64,000 nucleotides of DNA from NCBI GenBank assembly GCA_023055355.1, contig JALJCS010000018.1, positions 2,170,001-2,234,000 of the forward strand. The letters run 5' to 3'. The DNA comes from Agelaius tricolor (lineage: Eukaryota; Chordata; Aves; Passeriformes; Icteridae). The translations under genes and the position numbers were made by a program. The notes below the pieces were generated by a model. That model saw nothing but the letters and a program-made list of their open reading frames with translations, was not told the DNA's origin and ran no database searches. Positions 10,839-21,760 of this stretch are shown one piece after another. Positions within the stretch are counted from its first letter, which is position 1. Each line of letters opens with the position of its first letter.

Positions 10839-12750
10839 TCCCCGTTCTCCCTGCACCTTCAGCCCCTCCTGCTGAGCCTGTTCCAGGCTATCCCGGGAGC
10901 AGGAATCTGGGGATAACCTGCCAATTAACAGCTTCTAATTGAAGATCACATTCCAGACGTTCCTCCTCGGGCTGGCTGGAAGGGATGGCTCTGATCAGGA
11001 GCTCGGGGCAACCCAAATGTGCTGCCAAGCAGGGGAATTTCCTGGTATTTAGGAAAATCCTCTTTTTCCCAGGCTGGGGAAGGGATGGAAAAGCAGAGGA
11101 TAATTCCTAACCTGGTTATATTTCCTCTGAAATCCTGTTCCTCAAGTTTTCTCCAAGTGCTGTTCTGAGGTGGAGGATGAGGTTGGGTCTGTGCTGGTTT
11201 TTCCAGTGCCTCAGAGAATGTGGAATCCCAGTATTCTGGGAGAGAACATTCGAGGCTGAGATGAGCTGGGCTTTCCTGACAGCTCCAGCTGTGCTTCCAG
11301 AGGAGCTGGAATGCCCTGGCAGGGATATCTGATTGTCCAGCCCTCCATGGGGTTTCATCCTGTGTGGGGTCAGCACCAAATTCACCCTCCTGGCTGGAAT
11401 TTTGAGCCCATCTTATATTTTTATTCCATTTTCCTGCTGCCAGGCTGGGATGTTTGGGCTCTCTGCTTCCAAAGTGACGATTCCAAGGAAAAGCAGTTTC
11501 CAGGTTAGAAATCCCTCAAAAGGGGCAGGGGGATGTATGGAATTGTGTAGGAGAGCAGCTCCTGGAGCTGTTGAGGTGTCCCAGAGCTGGGAGCCGAGGC
11601 AGAAGCTCCACAAACCCCTCAGATCTGACTGATTCCAGGGAAAGGAGCACACAGGAACCATTTGGGAGGGGTCAAGCACTTGGATCAAACCTTCTTTGTG
11701 GGCAGGAGGCTCCTGCTGGTGGCTCTGCCCACTGGGTGTGCAGGATTTGCCTCACCCAGGGATGGTCCCCTGAAGGGCTGGTGGCACCAAGAGCCTTTCC
11801 AAGCCCACAGCTCCGTCCCTCAAAGGTGTCAGACGTGGCCTGGGGTGACCCTCTGCTCCCTGGCACTGCCCAGAGCCTCCTGCTGGCTGCAAATCTGCTG
11901 GGGCTGCTGGCAAATTATCCAGACATCAGCACTTGGAGGAGAAATTAATTTCCCTGCAGGAGCAAATTCCAAATCCGAGCCCAGCTCCCTGTGGCTGGTC
12001 TGAAATATGGTGACAAATCTGAAACACGGTGACAATGACATCCCCCATGCCCTGCAGGGAGGGAGCAGCATCGCCCTGGATCTTCCAGCGGTCCTGCAGG
12101 CAGGGAAGTCACAACAAGCAGAGGAAAGAGATTCCACAGAAGGTTTTTAAGTCATTCCAGAGGGCTGGAAGTCCTCAGGATCCCTGAGCTTTCCCTCTGT
12201 GCTCCAGACAAGGCCACAGAAGTGCAGACAGGGGAATGCAGACAGGTGTGTAGATGAGAAGGGAAATATTTTTAATAAATCTGAGATCATCTAATTAGGA
12301 GCATCTGAGAGAAGAACAAATGCCTTGCTGTTAGGGAAGAGGAAAAATTGACCTCTGAAGTCTTAAAATAGTGTGGAGGGTTTAGGACAGAGGAAACAGG
12401 AGCAGAGGGGGAAGGAAGGGACCTGAACTCAACGATGAAATGGAATGAAATGTAATGGGACTTCACCAGCAGAAGATCAAGTGAGATAAAGCTGCTCTCT
12501 CCTTTCTGGCAGGAGATAACAGCTGCCTTTATTTATTTAATTTTGGAAAGAGAAGGGAAATGCTGGAGATTTCATCTCCCTGAATTCCAGCTCTTGACAT
12601 GGCACTGTGCAAATCTTCCCTGTGCCTGTGGAGCAGCTGGGCTCAGGCAGGTGAGGCAGACCTGGGAGGTTTTGGGCAGACACCAGAGCCACCTCCCCAG
12701 TAGGAGCCCCAGGGCAGCTCCAGGGCAGCAAGAAGAGCCCCAAAATTAGT
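10839..12750. other. Unique sequence, nothing recognised
   Basis: About 1.9 kb of single-copy DNA with no tandem array. I see no CR1 or LTR signature strong enough to call. Around 12240-12360 it becomes AT-richer with TAATAAATCTGAGATCATCT-like sequence. No exon is supported. Confidence 0.4.
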
Positions 12751-12828
12751 AAAAACCTGTTGGTTTCCTGTCCCCAAAGGAAAATCTGTTGGTTTTCTGT
12801 CCCCAAAGGAAAACCTGTTGGTTCGCTT
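12751..12828. repeat. Short 30-bp tandem repeat, 2.6 copies
   Basis: Two full and one partial copy of a unit with AAACCTGTTGGTTTCCTG and TCCCCAAAGGAAA. Minor local duplication at the edge of the AT-rich block. Confidence 0.85.
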
Positions 12829-12879
12829 TGCTTTTACGGAGATGGGGCAACTTCATTTCCTCACAACAGAAGCACCATT

Positions 12880-13590
12880 TTGTTGCTTTTCTTTTACAAA
12901 ACAACTAAAAAATGTTTTTAAAAAATTTATTCCATTATCAGTCTCAATAGATAATAAAACAGAAAATATATAAAACTCAACAGCATTTTATCAAAAATCA
13001 ACTTATTTCCTAGTTAGAATACCTTATAAATTTTTTCAACTCATTAACTTTTACCACACAATACTACTATTACTTCTACAATAATCACTTCTATTTTTTC
13101 CCACATAATCTTATTACAGTACATCTTTCACAATTCTAATTCTCTACAATATCCAGTCTTCTTACAAAACTATATTTTAAAATTTATTTCTAATTCAATT
13201 TCTGTCTAAACAATATCATTTCTATTCTATAACCTTCTTAAGTCAACACACCTTATCTCAGCCTTTATATACGAAAATATACAATATATAAATATATATA
13301 ATGTTTAAATATATATATAAATTGTATATAATATGTATAAATATATATAAATGAAATTATATTTTATATATTATAATATACATTTTTGTAATTATAATCA
13401 TTTATAATGCTATAAATATAAGAATATAGAATATTTTATCTATATATAATATATTCAAATATATAATTATATAAATTATATATTATGTCTTTTAGATATA
13501 ATATATCATTTATATAATTATAATATTTTATAATAATATGCGTATATTTTATATAAATATTTATATATTTTATATATAAATATACAAAAC
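12880..13590. other. AT-rich block with strong C-over-G strand asymmetry
   Basis: This block breaks sharply from its GC-rich surroundings. By hand count, 12901-13260 has about 73 C and 11 G on the plus strand. From about 13261 to 13585 it is almost pure A/T with irregular TATA/ATATA tracts. On the minus strand the left half is A/G/T-rich and C-poor. This could be the body of an old retroelement or LTR degraded on one strand, with an expanded (TA)n tail, but I cannot name a family. Abutting it on the right (about 13600-13640) are three copies of a short GTGCCACCCC unit. Confidence 0.6.
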
Positions 13591-14363
13591 TGCAAAATCT
13601 CGTGCCACCCCTCAGTGCCACCCCTTGGTGCCACCCCATGCTCTGTGCTCAGCCTCCCGTGGGGATGAACATCTCTGCAGCTTGAGAGGCTGGGAAGGAA
13701 ATGGATCCTGCTTCCCTCTGAGATGGGCAGTGATTTGCCAGGGATTTGTAAGGGGTTTTCTGTGAAATCTGCCCAAATGGGCTTTCTGTGGAGAGAAAGA
13801 GGAAGGCTCAGAGAGCAGAAATATGGTCCTGTCCTAATGGGATAATTTATTAGTAGGGACAGTCAAATTAAAACCAGAAAAAAGACAAAATAACATTCCC
13901 TGGCAGCTCAGAAACGCTGCTGCCATTGTGGGGCCATGAAGCTGTTGGGGCAGGGATTTCTCCCACCCCAGCATCCCTTTGATTCCTGCAGAGCAATTCC
14001 TGGGCAGTGCTGAGGCCTGGGATCCTCCTGACAGAGCCTGGCACACCTGAAAGCTCTGCAAGCATTTCTGCCAGCCCACCTGCTCCTGCTCTCCCTGGAT
14101 GAGGCCTGGGATGGTGCCAGGGTGCTGATGGCACCGTGGGCCTCAGAGCAGGTTTGCTGCTCGTGTTCTCACTCCCTGCCCTGCAGGGGAGTTGATTTTC
14201 TCACAGTCTGAGAGAGCTTCGGATCCAGCTGAGTTCAGGGGCAGAAAAAACCAGGCTGTCACCTCCTCCACTGCGGATGTCCCTGGTTTGGTGACAACTG
14301 AGGACCTTGTGTGCCTCTCTGCTTTCTTCTTTCTCAGCCCTGGGAGCTGTGAGGGAATGCAGG
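13591..14363. other. Unique sequence, nothing recognised
   Basis: Single-copy DNA between the AT-rich block and a solo LTR. No coding or element signature is supported. Confidence 0.4.
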
Positions 14364-14795
14364 TGTGAAAAATGACTGCTCGCTTTTAAAATTTCAGAGG
14401 TTTATTAAACCTTAACAAAATTACAACAAAGGACTGAGTCAGGAAAAAGTTTTCAGCACTGGGAGCCCCCATGGCTGCCAGCCATGGGCTCCTCTTCAAA
14501 ATGGATGCTCCCCTTTTATATCTATATATTTAGCCCATCCTAAAGTCTTGTCAGTGGACTCCTTCCTCGCTGTCCAGGGGTGCAGATCACTTTCTTACAC
14601 CTTGATTTGAGGCCAGGTGTTGCCATAGTACCAAGCCAATCCTCCCAAATGCCCCAAGTGGCCAGGCCATGCTGTGATAACAGGGGAGGACACATTGCAG
14701 TAACATATCTCTACATCTACAGAACTTCTCTTAACAAACACGTGATGTTCACCCCTTACTTGTGAGAGCCACCACCTCATTACTCATCTCTAACA
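14364..14795 (-). mobile_element. Solo LTR of an endogenous retrovirus, 4-bp target duplication
   Basis: On the minus strand this is a 432-bp LTR starting TGTTAGAGATG and ending TTTTTCACA. It is flanked on both sides by CAGG (14360-14363 and 14796-14799), a plausible 4-bp target-site duplication. Read on the minus strand it has a TATA-like TATAGATATAAAAGGGG segment (plus 14515-14531) and an AATAAA poly(A) signal (TTTATT at 14401-14406). It shares the CACCCCTGGGC-type and GGCATTTGGGAGG segments with the LTRs at 15907 and 63399, so it is an older or related family. No gag, pol or env sequence adjoins it. Confidence 0.85.
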
Positions 14796-14837
14796 CAGGC
14801 ACAGCCTGGATCCTGCAGCCAGCACTGCCCTAAAGGC

Positions 14838-14995
14838 TGCCCTGCCCATCCCAGAGTCACTGAGACTGGAAAAGAGCTCCAGCATCATAAACCCAGCCTG
14901 TGCCTGTGCCCACCTTGTCACCATCCCCGAGTGCCACGTCCTGTCCTTCCCTGGACACCTCCAGGGAGGGGGCTGCAACCCCCCATGGCAGCCAA
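14838..14995 (-). mobile_element. CR1 LINE fragment, degraded
   Basis: Minus-strand CR1 remnant with 'CCAGAGTCACTGAGACTGGAAAAGAGCTCC', 'GTCACCATCCCCGAGTGCCACGTCC' and 'GGACACCTCCAGGGA' blocks. It is short and diverged, and lies just right of the solo LTR. Confidence 0.75.
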
Positions 14996-15317
14996 TGTGC
15001 TGGGAGCCATCTCGGGGGGATGAACTCCAAAATGCCCCAGCCTGGAGTGGCTCAGAGGGGACACAGGGGAAGCTGCTGAAGGGTGGCACGGGGAGATGGC
15101 ACTCTGGGGAAAGGCAGGCTGCTGTGTCCCCAACACTGGCAGGACCCTGCAGAGCTTGGGATGGGCCTTGTCCTCAGACTGTGGTCCTTGTCCTCAGACT
15201 GGGACTTTCTGGTGGCTGCCCCATGTCCTGTTTGGGTTTTCTGCTGCCTGAACTGGGGACAGGCTGCAGGGCACAGCTCAAAGGACACTGCACGAGCCTC
15301 ACTGAGCTGCAGCCACA
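14996..15317. other. Unique sequence
   Basis: Single-copy DNA with a small direct repeat of TTGTCCTCAGACTG(T/G)G at about 15166-15203. Otherwise nothing is recognised. Confidence 0.45.
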
Positions 15318-15412
15318 GGACAGTGTCCTGCTGTCCTTGTGTCCTGCTGTCCTTGTGTCCTGCTGCCCTTGTGTCCTGCTGTCCCTGTGTCCTGCTGTCC
15401 CTGTGCCCTGCC
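15318..15412. repeat. 16-bp tandem repeat, CTTGTGTCCTGCTGTC units
   Basis: About six tandem copies of CTTGTGTCCTGCTGTC and CCTGTGTCCTGCTGTC. The minus-strand frame reads GHKGSRTQGQQDT-type repeats and is not a gene. Confidence 0.9.
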
Positions 15413-15906
15413 AGCTGCCTTGAGATGGCTCTTATCAGCTGTTAGGGGGCTGTCACAGGTGACAGACAAGCCCTGCTTTGCCATCATCCATCAATCCCTG
15501 CCTGCCTGGCTCTCCCTGGCACGCCGGGATCCACAGGAATGGAGCAGGACTGCAGGGACACGAGGTTTGCCCTTTGTGGGGCAGCGAGCTGTGAGCTGGA
15601 GCAGCCTCCTCCTCCTGGGGAACTTCCAGGTTCAGTGCCACGGCTCTGCCGGGATGCCTTAATGAGCCAGCCGCAAAGGTAATTAATTGCTAATGACCAG
15701 GGCAGCTGAGCAAAGGCTCTGCAGGTCGCTGCTCCGCTGGAATTCCCTCGCTTCCCCCGAGGTATTTCACAGGAGCCCAGCTGTGCCTCGGGGCCCTCTG
15801 GGGGCTCAGCTCTCTCCTGAATGACTCCCAGGAGTTCTGGGGAAGGAGCAGCAACCTTTGGGAAGGGCAACAGGCAGAGGGATGCTGCAGCTGGGGAAAG
15901 CCAAGG
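15413..15906. other. Unique sequence with a possible conserved non-coding element at 15650-15800
   Basis: The segment around 15655-15710 contains GGTAATTAATTGCTAATGAC, a cluster of homeodomain-type TAATTA cores in otherwise repeat-free DNA. This is typical of developmental enhancers. It is an inference from composition only. Confidence 0.3.
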
Positions 15907-16324
15907 TGAGAAATGCTGCTCACTTCCAAAAATGTAAAAGGTTTATTAAAACCTTATCAAAAACACAACAGCAGGCTGAATAGAGAAAATATTACAGCAC
16001 CGAAAGCAGAGGATTTTCCCCACCATGTGCTCACCCACACCATGGAGGTTTCACCTTTTAACCCTTTAGCCCCCCCAAAGTTCTGTTCATCGACTCCTCC
16101 TTCCCTGCCCAGGGGTGGAGATCCCTTCCTGACACCTTGAGTGGGGCTCAGGTGCTGCCACAGGAACGAGTGACCCTCCCAAATGTCCCAAACCCAGGGC
16201 ACCCCTGAGAACAACACAAGGGGGTAAAACACAACTAGAAATCTATAAAACTGCTCCTGACATACACACAGGATATTTGCCTTTTAACTGTGAGGGTCAG
16301 CCATGGCATTGCTCATCTGTCACA
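15907..16324 (-). mobile_element. Solo LTR, minus strand, close copy of the LTR at 63399
   Basis: Reverse-complemented, this starts TGTGACAGATGAGCAATGCC and ends GTGAGCAGCATTTCTCA. It is nearly identical to the plus-strand LTR at 63399-63815. A 91-codon frame inside each copy differs at only three residues. The AATAAA poly(A) signal appears as TTTATT at 15942-15947. I see no clear target-site duplication at the present edges, so the exact ends are uncertain by a few bases. No internal retroviral sequence is attached. Confidence 0.88.
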
Positions 16325-16589
16325 CATGACACCACTTCCCATCCTGCATCCTCCTGGACAAACTCCCCAGCTGTGCTTGGGGACAGTTTGGTGGAGTTTT
16401 CCTCTCCTGGCTTCCAGCAGAGCTTCCAGGGATGCTGACCCTGTCCTGGAGTGGCTGGATCAGGGCAGGATGCTCCTCTGGCTGAAGGAGCCATGTGAAG
16501 GGCAGCTGAAGGTGCCTGGGGACAGAAGGCAGAGCTCCTGGGACTGCAGCTCCTCCCAAGGGACAGAGCAGAGGCAGCTCTGAGCTCTG
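16325..16589. other. Unique sequence, possibly old CR1
   Basis: Immediately upstream of a plus-strand CR1 3' end. It may be the more diverged 5' continuation of that element (CTCCTCTGGCTGAAGG and similar), but I cannot align it confidently. Confidence 0.35.
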
Positions 16590-16868
16590 AGCTCTGCTCT
16601 GGGACAGGGACAGAACCCAGGGAGTGGCTGGGGCTGGGCCAGGGCAGGGCCAGGCTGGATTTTGGGAGAAGTTTCTCCCCCCAGAGGGTGCTGGGCACTG
16701 CCCAGGCTGCCCAGGGAATGGGCACGGCCCCGAGGCTGCCAGAGCTCCAGGAGCCTTTGGACACCAGGGATGCACAGGGGGGATTGCTGGGGGGTCTGGG
16801 CAGGGCTGGGGGTTGGATTGATGATCCCTGGGGGTCCCTTCCAATCAGGATATTCTGAGATGCTCTGA
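16590..16868 (+). mobile_element. CR1 LINE fragment, 3' end, plus strand
   Basis: Plus-strand CR1 with the consecutive signatures GCTCTGCTCTGGGACAGGGA, 'GGGAGTGGCTGG', 'CCAGAGGGTGCTGGGCACTG', GGGAATGGGCACGGCCCCGA, 'GGCTGCCAGAGCTCCAGGAG' and 'GATGATCCCTGGGGGTCCCTTCCAA'. It ends close to ATATTCTGAGATGCTCTGA, the decayed CR1 3' octamer tail. Non-coding 3' region only. Confidence 0.88.
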
Positions 16869-17419
16869 CTCCATGGCCCTGCTGTCCCAGGAACTCCCCA
16901 CCAGCCCTGGGTGCTGTGCTGCTGCCCTGGGCACCCTCAGCAGTTCCATCTCCTGTATCCAATCCAAACCTTGCACTTGTGCCACTTGCCCTGGGCTTTC
17001 TGCCTCTGCTCTTGGGACACACCAGGAATTTCTGGCTGGGTTTGAAAGGTTTTCTGCTCTCTGCTGACCCTCACCCAGCTGTCCAGAGAGGTGGGACCCA
17101 GAGCAGAGCTGATGTGGGTCATGTTTATCAGAGGAACCCTGGAGTTCAGCTCCAGAGAAAAGGAACTTTGGGACTCAAAAGTGTCCCTGGCAGAGGTGAC
17201 ACCCATGTGTCACCTCTCCTTCTGGCACTGGGGGCTTTGCCCAGTCTGCTCCCAGCATGGTGAGAGCTGTCCTGGCATGGCTTGGGTCATGGCAGATGGC
17301 AGGAGAGGGGACAGAGCTGTGGCAGCTGGAAGGAACCTCCCTGGGCACAGAGCTGGGACCCACAGCCAGGACTGAAGCTGAGCAGGGGCAGAACCAGAGC
17401 TCAGCCTGGCAGGGACTGC
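16869..17419. other. Unique sequence between two plus-strand CR1 fragments
   Basis: Single-copy DNA. No coding signal is recognised. Confidence 0.4.
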
Positions 17420-17625
17420 CCAGAGCTGGTGTCCTCCTCAAAGGGACACTGGCACAGGGTGCCCAGAGCAGCTGTGGCTGCCCCTGGATCCCTGGCAGTG
17501 CCCAAGGCCAGGTTGGACACTGGGGCTTGGAGCAGCCTGGGACAGTGGGAGGTGTCCCTGCCATGGCAGGGGTGGCACTGGGTGGAATTTAAGGTCCCTT
17601 CCAACCCAAACCACCCTGGAATTCC
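17420..17625 (+). mobile_element. CR1 LINE fragment, 3' end, plus strand
   Basis: Reads GGGTGCCCAGAGCAGCTG, 'CAAGGCCAGGTTGGACACTGGGG', 'TGTCCCTGCCATGGCAGGGG' and 'AAGGTCCCTTCCAACCCAAACC', ending about 17620. This is the same subfamily as the minus-strand copies at 7775, 24585, 29780 and 31962, in the opposite orientation. Confidence 0.9.
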
Positions 17626-18107
17626 CTGACCCTTTTCCCTGCAGCCAGGACTGAGCCACAGGAAGGTCTGATTTATTTTGTTGTGCCACTCTGCAAGGAG
17701 CCCCTGCAAGGTGGGCAACTGCCCCTTCCTGGGCTGTGCCAGGGGGGCCCAGCCCGGTGAGGGGATGCCTGGGGAGGCCCCCAAAGCCTGCAGGTCCCTG
17801 CAGGGATTGCAGGGAGGGGCTCCAGGCTGGCAGTGAGCAGCCCAGGGCAGGAGCACACACTGGGAGAAGGCACAGGGAAGGCTTTTGTTTGTGCCAGACC
17901 CTGCAACTTCTGGGTCCCTCTGCTCAGAGCCTGCCACCTCCCCCATGATGTGCAGCTGAAATGCAGCTTCTCAGTTGAGAATTCCCTCAGGGATGGATTT
18001 GTTCCCATGCCAGGGGACAGTGGAGCAGCTGGAGGGGTGGGTGACCCTTCCAGGAGTCTCTGGAGCAGATGGCAGAGCTGTGCCAGGAGAGCTGATGGAC
18101 ACAGGAG
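17626..18107. other. Unique sequence
   Basis: Single-copy DNA. Positions 18103-18107 (AGGAG) are the left target-site duplication of the following LTR. Confidence 0.4.
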
Positions 18108-18756
18108 TGTCCTAGGGTGAGGTTCTGATGCTGTATCCCCATTTGTGTGTTCTGTTCATGCTGGATATCATGTTCTGTGCCTTCAAGACTGGCTCTGAAG
18201 AGCAAAGCTTTGTTTTGGTTTTGTTATCAGCTGCTCCCCCATGACTGGTGGGACACAGAGATGGGGCAGTGTATGGTGCTGCTTTTGCTTTTTGCTCTTG
18301 CTCCTTCTTTTGCTCTTGCTCCTGCTTTGCTCTTGCTCTTGCTCCTGCTCATTAGTTAGTTTAGCTAAGCAGTCCCAAATTTTCCTTGGACTGTTTCTCC
18401 TTTCCCTTTTTGGAACCACTTGAGCCTGCTTCGGACTGGGACCTGGGAAACACCGAGAGTTTGCACCTTGTGGCTGCAGCAGCTGCCCCAGCACAGGAGG
18501 GACTGATAACAGAGCGACCACCCCCGAGAGAGACTTTCTGAAGTTGTCATCTTTTTCAGAGTGGTGAAAGAGTGGTGTCACCTGGTATTGCTCATTTTGT
18601 GTGCTGGGGCTGCTGCGCCTGTTAAATAAACAGGTTCTTCCCACTTCTCTCCAAGGAATCCTTCCCAAACCAGTTGTGGGGAGGGGCCGTGTGGGTTTGC
18701 TTTCTGGAGGGCCCCCTTTTGGAGGTTTTCTCCCAAATTTGCCCTAAACAAGGACA
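18108..18756 (+). mobile_element. Solo LTR, 649 bp, perfect 5-bp target-site duplication
   Basis: The element begins TGTCCTAGGG and ends CTAAACAAGGACA, so its tips TGTCCT/AGGACA are inverted repeats. It is flanked by AGGAG at 18103-18107 and 18757-18761, a perfect 5-bp target-site duplication. The AATAAA poly(A) signal is at 18625-18630, within GTTAAATAAACAGG. A (TTGCTC)-type simple tract occupies 18283-18352. No internal coding region remains. I recognise the overall layout as a passerine endogenous-retrovirus LTR. Confidence 0.93.
18283..18352. repeat. TTGCTC/TTGCTT simple repeat inside an LTR
   Basis: About 70 bp of hexamer units TTGCTC, TTGCTT and CTGCTC. On the plus strand it generates a poly-leucine frame that resembles a signal peptide, an artefact of the repeat. 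Such tracts in an LTR are often polymorphic in length. Confidence 0.9.
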
Positions 18757-19129
18757 AGGAGTTTTCCTGGAGCTCTGTGATCACACCTCCCACTTTCCAG
18801 CCAAGCCCCACAGCTGTGCATCCCTCTCTGTGCTTGGAAGTCTTGGGACAAGCAGCTTTTTCCAGAGGGGCCACTGCTGGTTTTTCCCTGGTCACTGGAG
18901 TCCAGGGCAGTGCTGCTTTTCCTGAGGAAGATCTCCTGTCCTGCTGCCCTTAAAAAATCCCTCACCCCCACCTGAGTGTGGGGATGCTCTCCTTGGCCCC
19001 GTGTGGTGCAAGAGGAATCCTGTGGGATGTGGGAGCTTCCCACAGGGATCAAAGCTTGCCTGGCTGGGGGAGCTGTGGATGGTGCTTTGCACTCTGGAGC
19101 TGCCATTTCCTTCACCCCACAGCGAAAGC

Positions 19130-19345
19130 AGAAATGACCAATCCTCCCCCCCTCGGTTCCTGATGCGGGAAAAGCCTCTCCGATATTAATAAGAATCTAA
19201 TTTTCCATTTATTGTTCCATGAATTAATTACATCGCGAGTAGAGTTACCTTTTACACAGCCATTAAACTTCAGGAAGGCCTCTTTATACCACTCCATGGA
19301 TAATTTAATTAGCATACTAATGTCTTATTAGCTATAAACCCAAAG
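19130..19345. other. Putative conserved non-coding element
   Basis: Repeat-free and AT-rich, with several TAATTA, ATTAAT and TTAATTAG cores around 19215-19340 and a lone CpG pair in ACATCGCGAG. Composition and lack of decay signatures resemble vertebrate developmental enhancers. Conservation has not been tested. Confidence 0.35.
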
Positions 19346-20079
19346 CTGGTTTAGAATCACTTAAATCCAAACTCCAAAGCTTTCAGCCACCCCCAGCCCC
19401 TCAGTCTGGATGTGGGCAGAGCACAGCAGCAGGCACAGATCCTGGCAAGAGTTTTCCAGGTGTTTTGCCCAGCTGGCACTGGTGGGATGCAGCACAGCCT
19501 GCCCAGCATCCACAGGGTGAGATGGCAGAGAAGAGCCCCCAGCTCCACTCCTAATTCTCATTTCATTCCCTTTTAGCTCTCCTCGGAATTTGCATTAATT
19601 GGGCGAGGCTGGAAGAGCCGTGATAATCCATTAGGGATGGACAATTAAAGCCACCCAGGGGATGTGGGAGCTGGGCAGGAGCAGCTGTGGGGCTTTGAGG
19701 GGTCTCATCCCCATCCTGGGGTGCATCTTGGTGTCACCTCCTCCATGGGACACCCTAGAGCTCAGGGTGGGGTGGATTCCCAAAGGATTCCCCCAAGGAA
19801 AGCAGGGGCAGAGGGCATTTGTCCCCTTGGGGGGTCGTGTCCCCTCTGTCCCTCACATCAGGAGCTTTAGGATTAAACCACTGCAGCTCCTGTGTTGTTC
19901 CTGCTCTGAGATTCCTGCACAGAGCTGGGATCCTGTCACAGCCTTTTCCACAATCCCAGACATCCCACTCGCACTGGGATCAGGCCTGGCCCCTCTGAAC
20001 CCTTTAAATGTCTCCGTTTCTGTGTGAAACCCTGTTCAAACTGACCCCTTGTGTGATCCAGCTCCTGAGTGGAACTTTT

Positions 20080-20330
20080 CCTTCCCTTTGCCCACATCTT
20101 CTGAGCTAATAAATAGCTTAATTTGGAGGTTGGAAAATTGACTCAGAGGCAAAGTTTAACTAAATTGAAGAGCAAGACTTCTGCTCGAGTGTAATAATCT
20201 GAAAATAATTGATTAATTTGCATGATCCTTTGTAATTGCTTCAATTTACACCCAAGAGGCCACTGTCATCAATAGATGAATAAGACATAATTTTTTAAGT
20301 CCCAATAATGCGGGGAATGGAATTTTGGAG
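20080..20330. other. Putative conserved non-coding element
   Basis: AT-rich, repeat-free segment with overlapping motifs such as AATAATTGATTAATTTGCAT, which contains homeodomain sites and an octamer-like ATTTGCAT. It is flanked by unremarkable unique DNA. Function is inferred from composition only. Confidence 0.38.
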
Positions 20331-21449
20331 ATTCGCTCGTTGCACAGCCCCGGCTCAGCCCCGCTCCCAGCACACCGTGGGATGAATTGGGCTGGAATTG
20401 GATTCATTCATTAAGGATGTAATTACATTCATTATCCTTGGCAAAGAGGAGGCTCCAGCCCTGCCACGGTGATGCCAACCTTGGGGTGGAGAGATTGCAG
20501 CGGGACAAGGATGGCAGCAAGAGTCCAAAATAAAGATGAAATCCCAGAATTTGGCCTGGATGCTCTTTGAGGATGACAGGGCAAAGCACATCCTGCAAGG
20601 TGCTCAGCCTCCAGCTCAGGTTTAATTGCAATTAATGAGATTCCAGCAGGAATCAGTTCCAAAGGGGCTCGACCTGGTGTGGGTGGGAGCAGAGCAAGGC
20701 AGGGATGAAGGCAGGTAAGGAGCAGAGCTCAGGAAGGTGTTTGAGATGCACAATGGCCCTTCAAAAACTGCAAATCCAACCTTCACAAGGTCAAGGAACA
20801 GAAAATACAGCATGAAAGAGGGGAAACAGGAAGCCAGCAAGGAATAGCAAGGAATGGAAACAAACAATGGATGATTCAAGTCTGGCAGGAAGAGGAAAGG
20901 CTGCAAAGGAGCCAGGCAGGTCTGCTGGCTCCCTGGGAGTTAAAAGGGAACAATTAAGGAAGATGAGGACACAGCTGAGAAGTGAAATGATTTCATTTCA
21001 TAAGTTCTCACCTCAGGGGATGTTGGGAAAAGTCTGCTCCTGACTTGCTCCTTGCTGGTAATAAAGGTGAGTTGCTATAAAGGATTAAGGGATCAAATGA
21101 AGAGGTGCTGGTGAAAATAGGGAATTTAAAGAATATTGAGTGCCTGGGCCTGCATGGGACATTCAGGGCTTGAGGAAACCTAATAATGCAGAGGCTGAGC
21201 TGCTGGATGAGCTGCAAGTGTTCATCCTGCTGGAAAAGCTGGAGGGGGATCAGCAGCAATCCCTGTGTCTGTGCACAGGGACACTGGAAATCCAGGAAAT
21301 GCTGCCTGGAGAACCTTGGGAGGTACCAGATGTGGGAACTGGGGTCAGAGTTGTAGGAGGGTGAAGCTCCTGCTGGCTGTGAGCCACCCTTGGGATGCTG
21401 AGGGAACACGAGGGATCCATCTCCCCTTGGATTGCTCCTTTTATCCCAT

Positions 21450-21760
21450 TTCATAGAATCCCAGGATGGTTTGGATGGAAAGGACCTGAAATCCCATCCA
21501 GTCCTACCCCTGCCATGGCAGAGACACCTTCCACTGTCCCAGGCTGCTCCAACTGGCCTTGGACATTTCCATCCATCCATCCACAGCTTCTCTGGGCACC
21601 CTGAGGCCTCTCCATCCTCACAGGGAAGAATTCCTTCCCAATATCCCATCTAAAATCCTCCTCCTTCACCCTAAATCCCTTCCTCTTGGTCCTGACACTC
21701 CAGGCCTTTGTGAAAACCCTTTGCAGGGCTTCAGGCTGATGGAGACCAGGGGGCAGCAGC
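21450..21760 (-). mobile_element. CR1 LINE fragment, 3' end
   Basis: Minus-strand copy beginning with the CR1 tail TCATAGAATCCCAGGATGG. It then carries TGCCATGGCAGAGACACC, 'CTTCTCTGGGCACCCTGAGGCC', 'CAATATCCCATCTAAA' and 'CCTTCCTCTTGGTCCTG'. The preserved 3' octamer-like tail marks the insertion start. 5' truncated. Confidence 0.92.

Larger units (their letters stand above)
18757..21449. other. Single-copy region with putative conserved non-coding elements
   Basis: About 2.7 kb without tandem arrays or recognisable transposons. Two AT-rich, homeodomain-core-rich patches, at about 19130-19345 and 20080-20330, are listed separately. The rest has no coding support. The purine-rich stretch at 20640-20910 is low in C but not tandem. 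Confidence 0.4.

Noticed and set aside
15907..16324. Full provirus at the paired LTRs (14364 and 15907)
   Set aside because: The two minus-strand LTRs are different family members about 1.1 kb apart. The sequence between them is CR1 remnant, a small array and unique DNA, with no retroviral genes.
18241..18423. Leucine-rich frame resembling a signal peptide or membrane segment
   Set aside because: Generated by the TTGCTC simple repeat inside an LTR.
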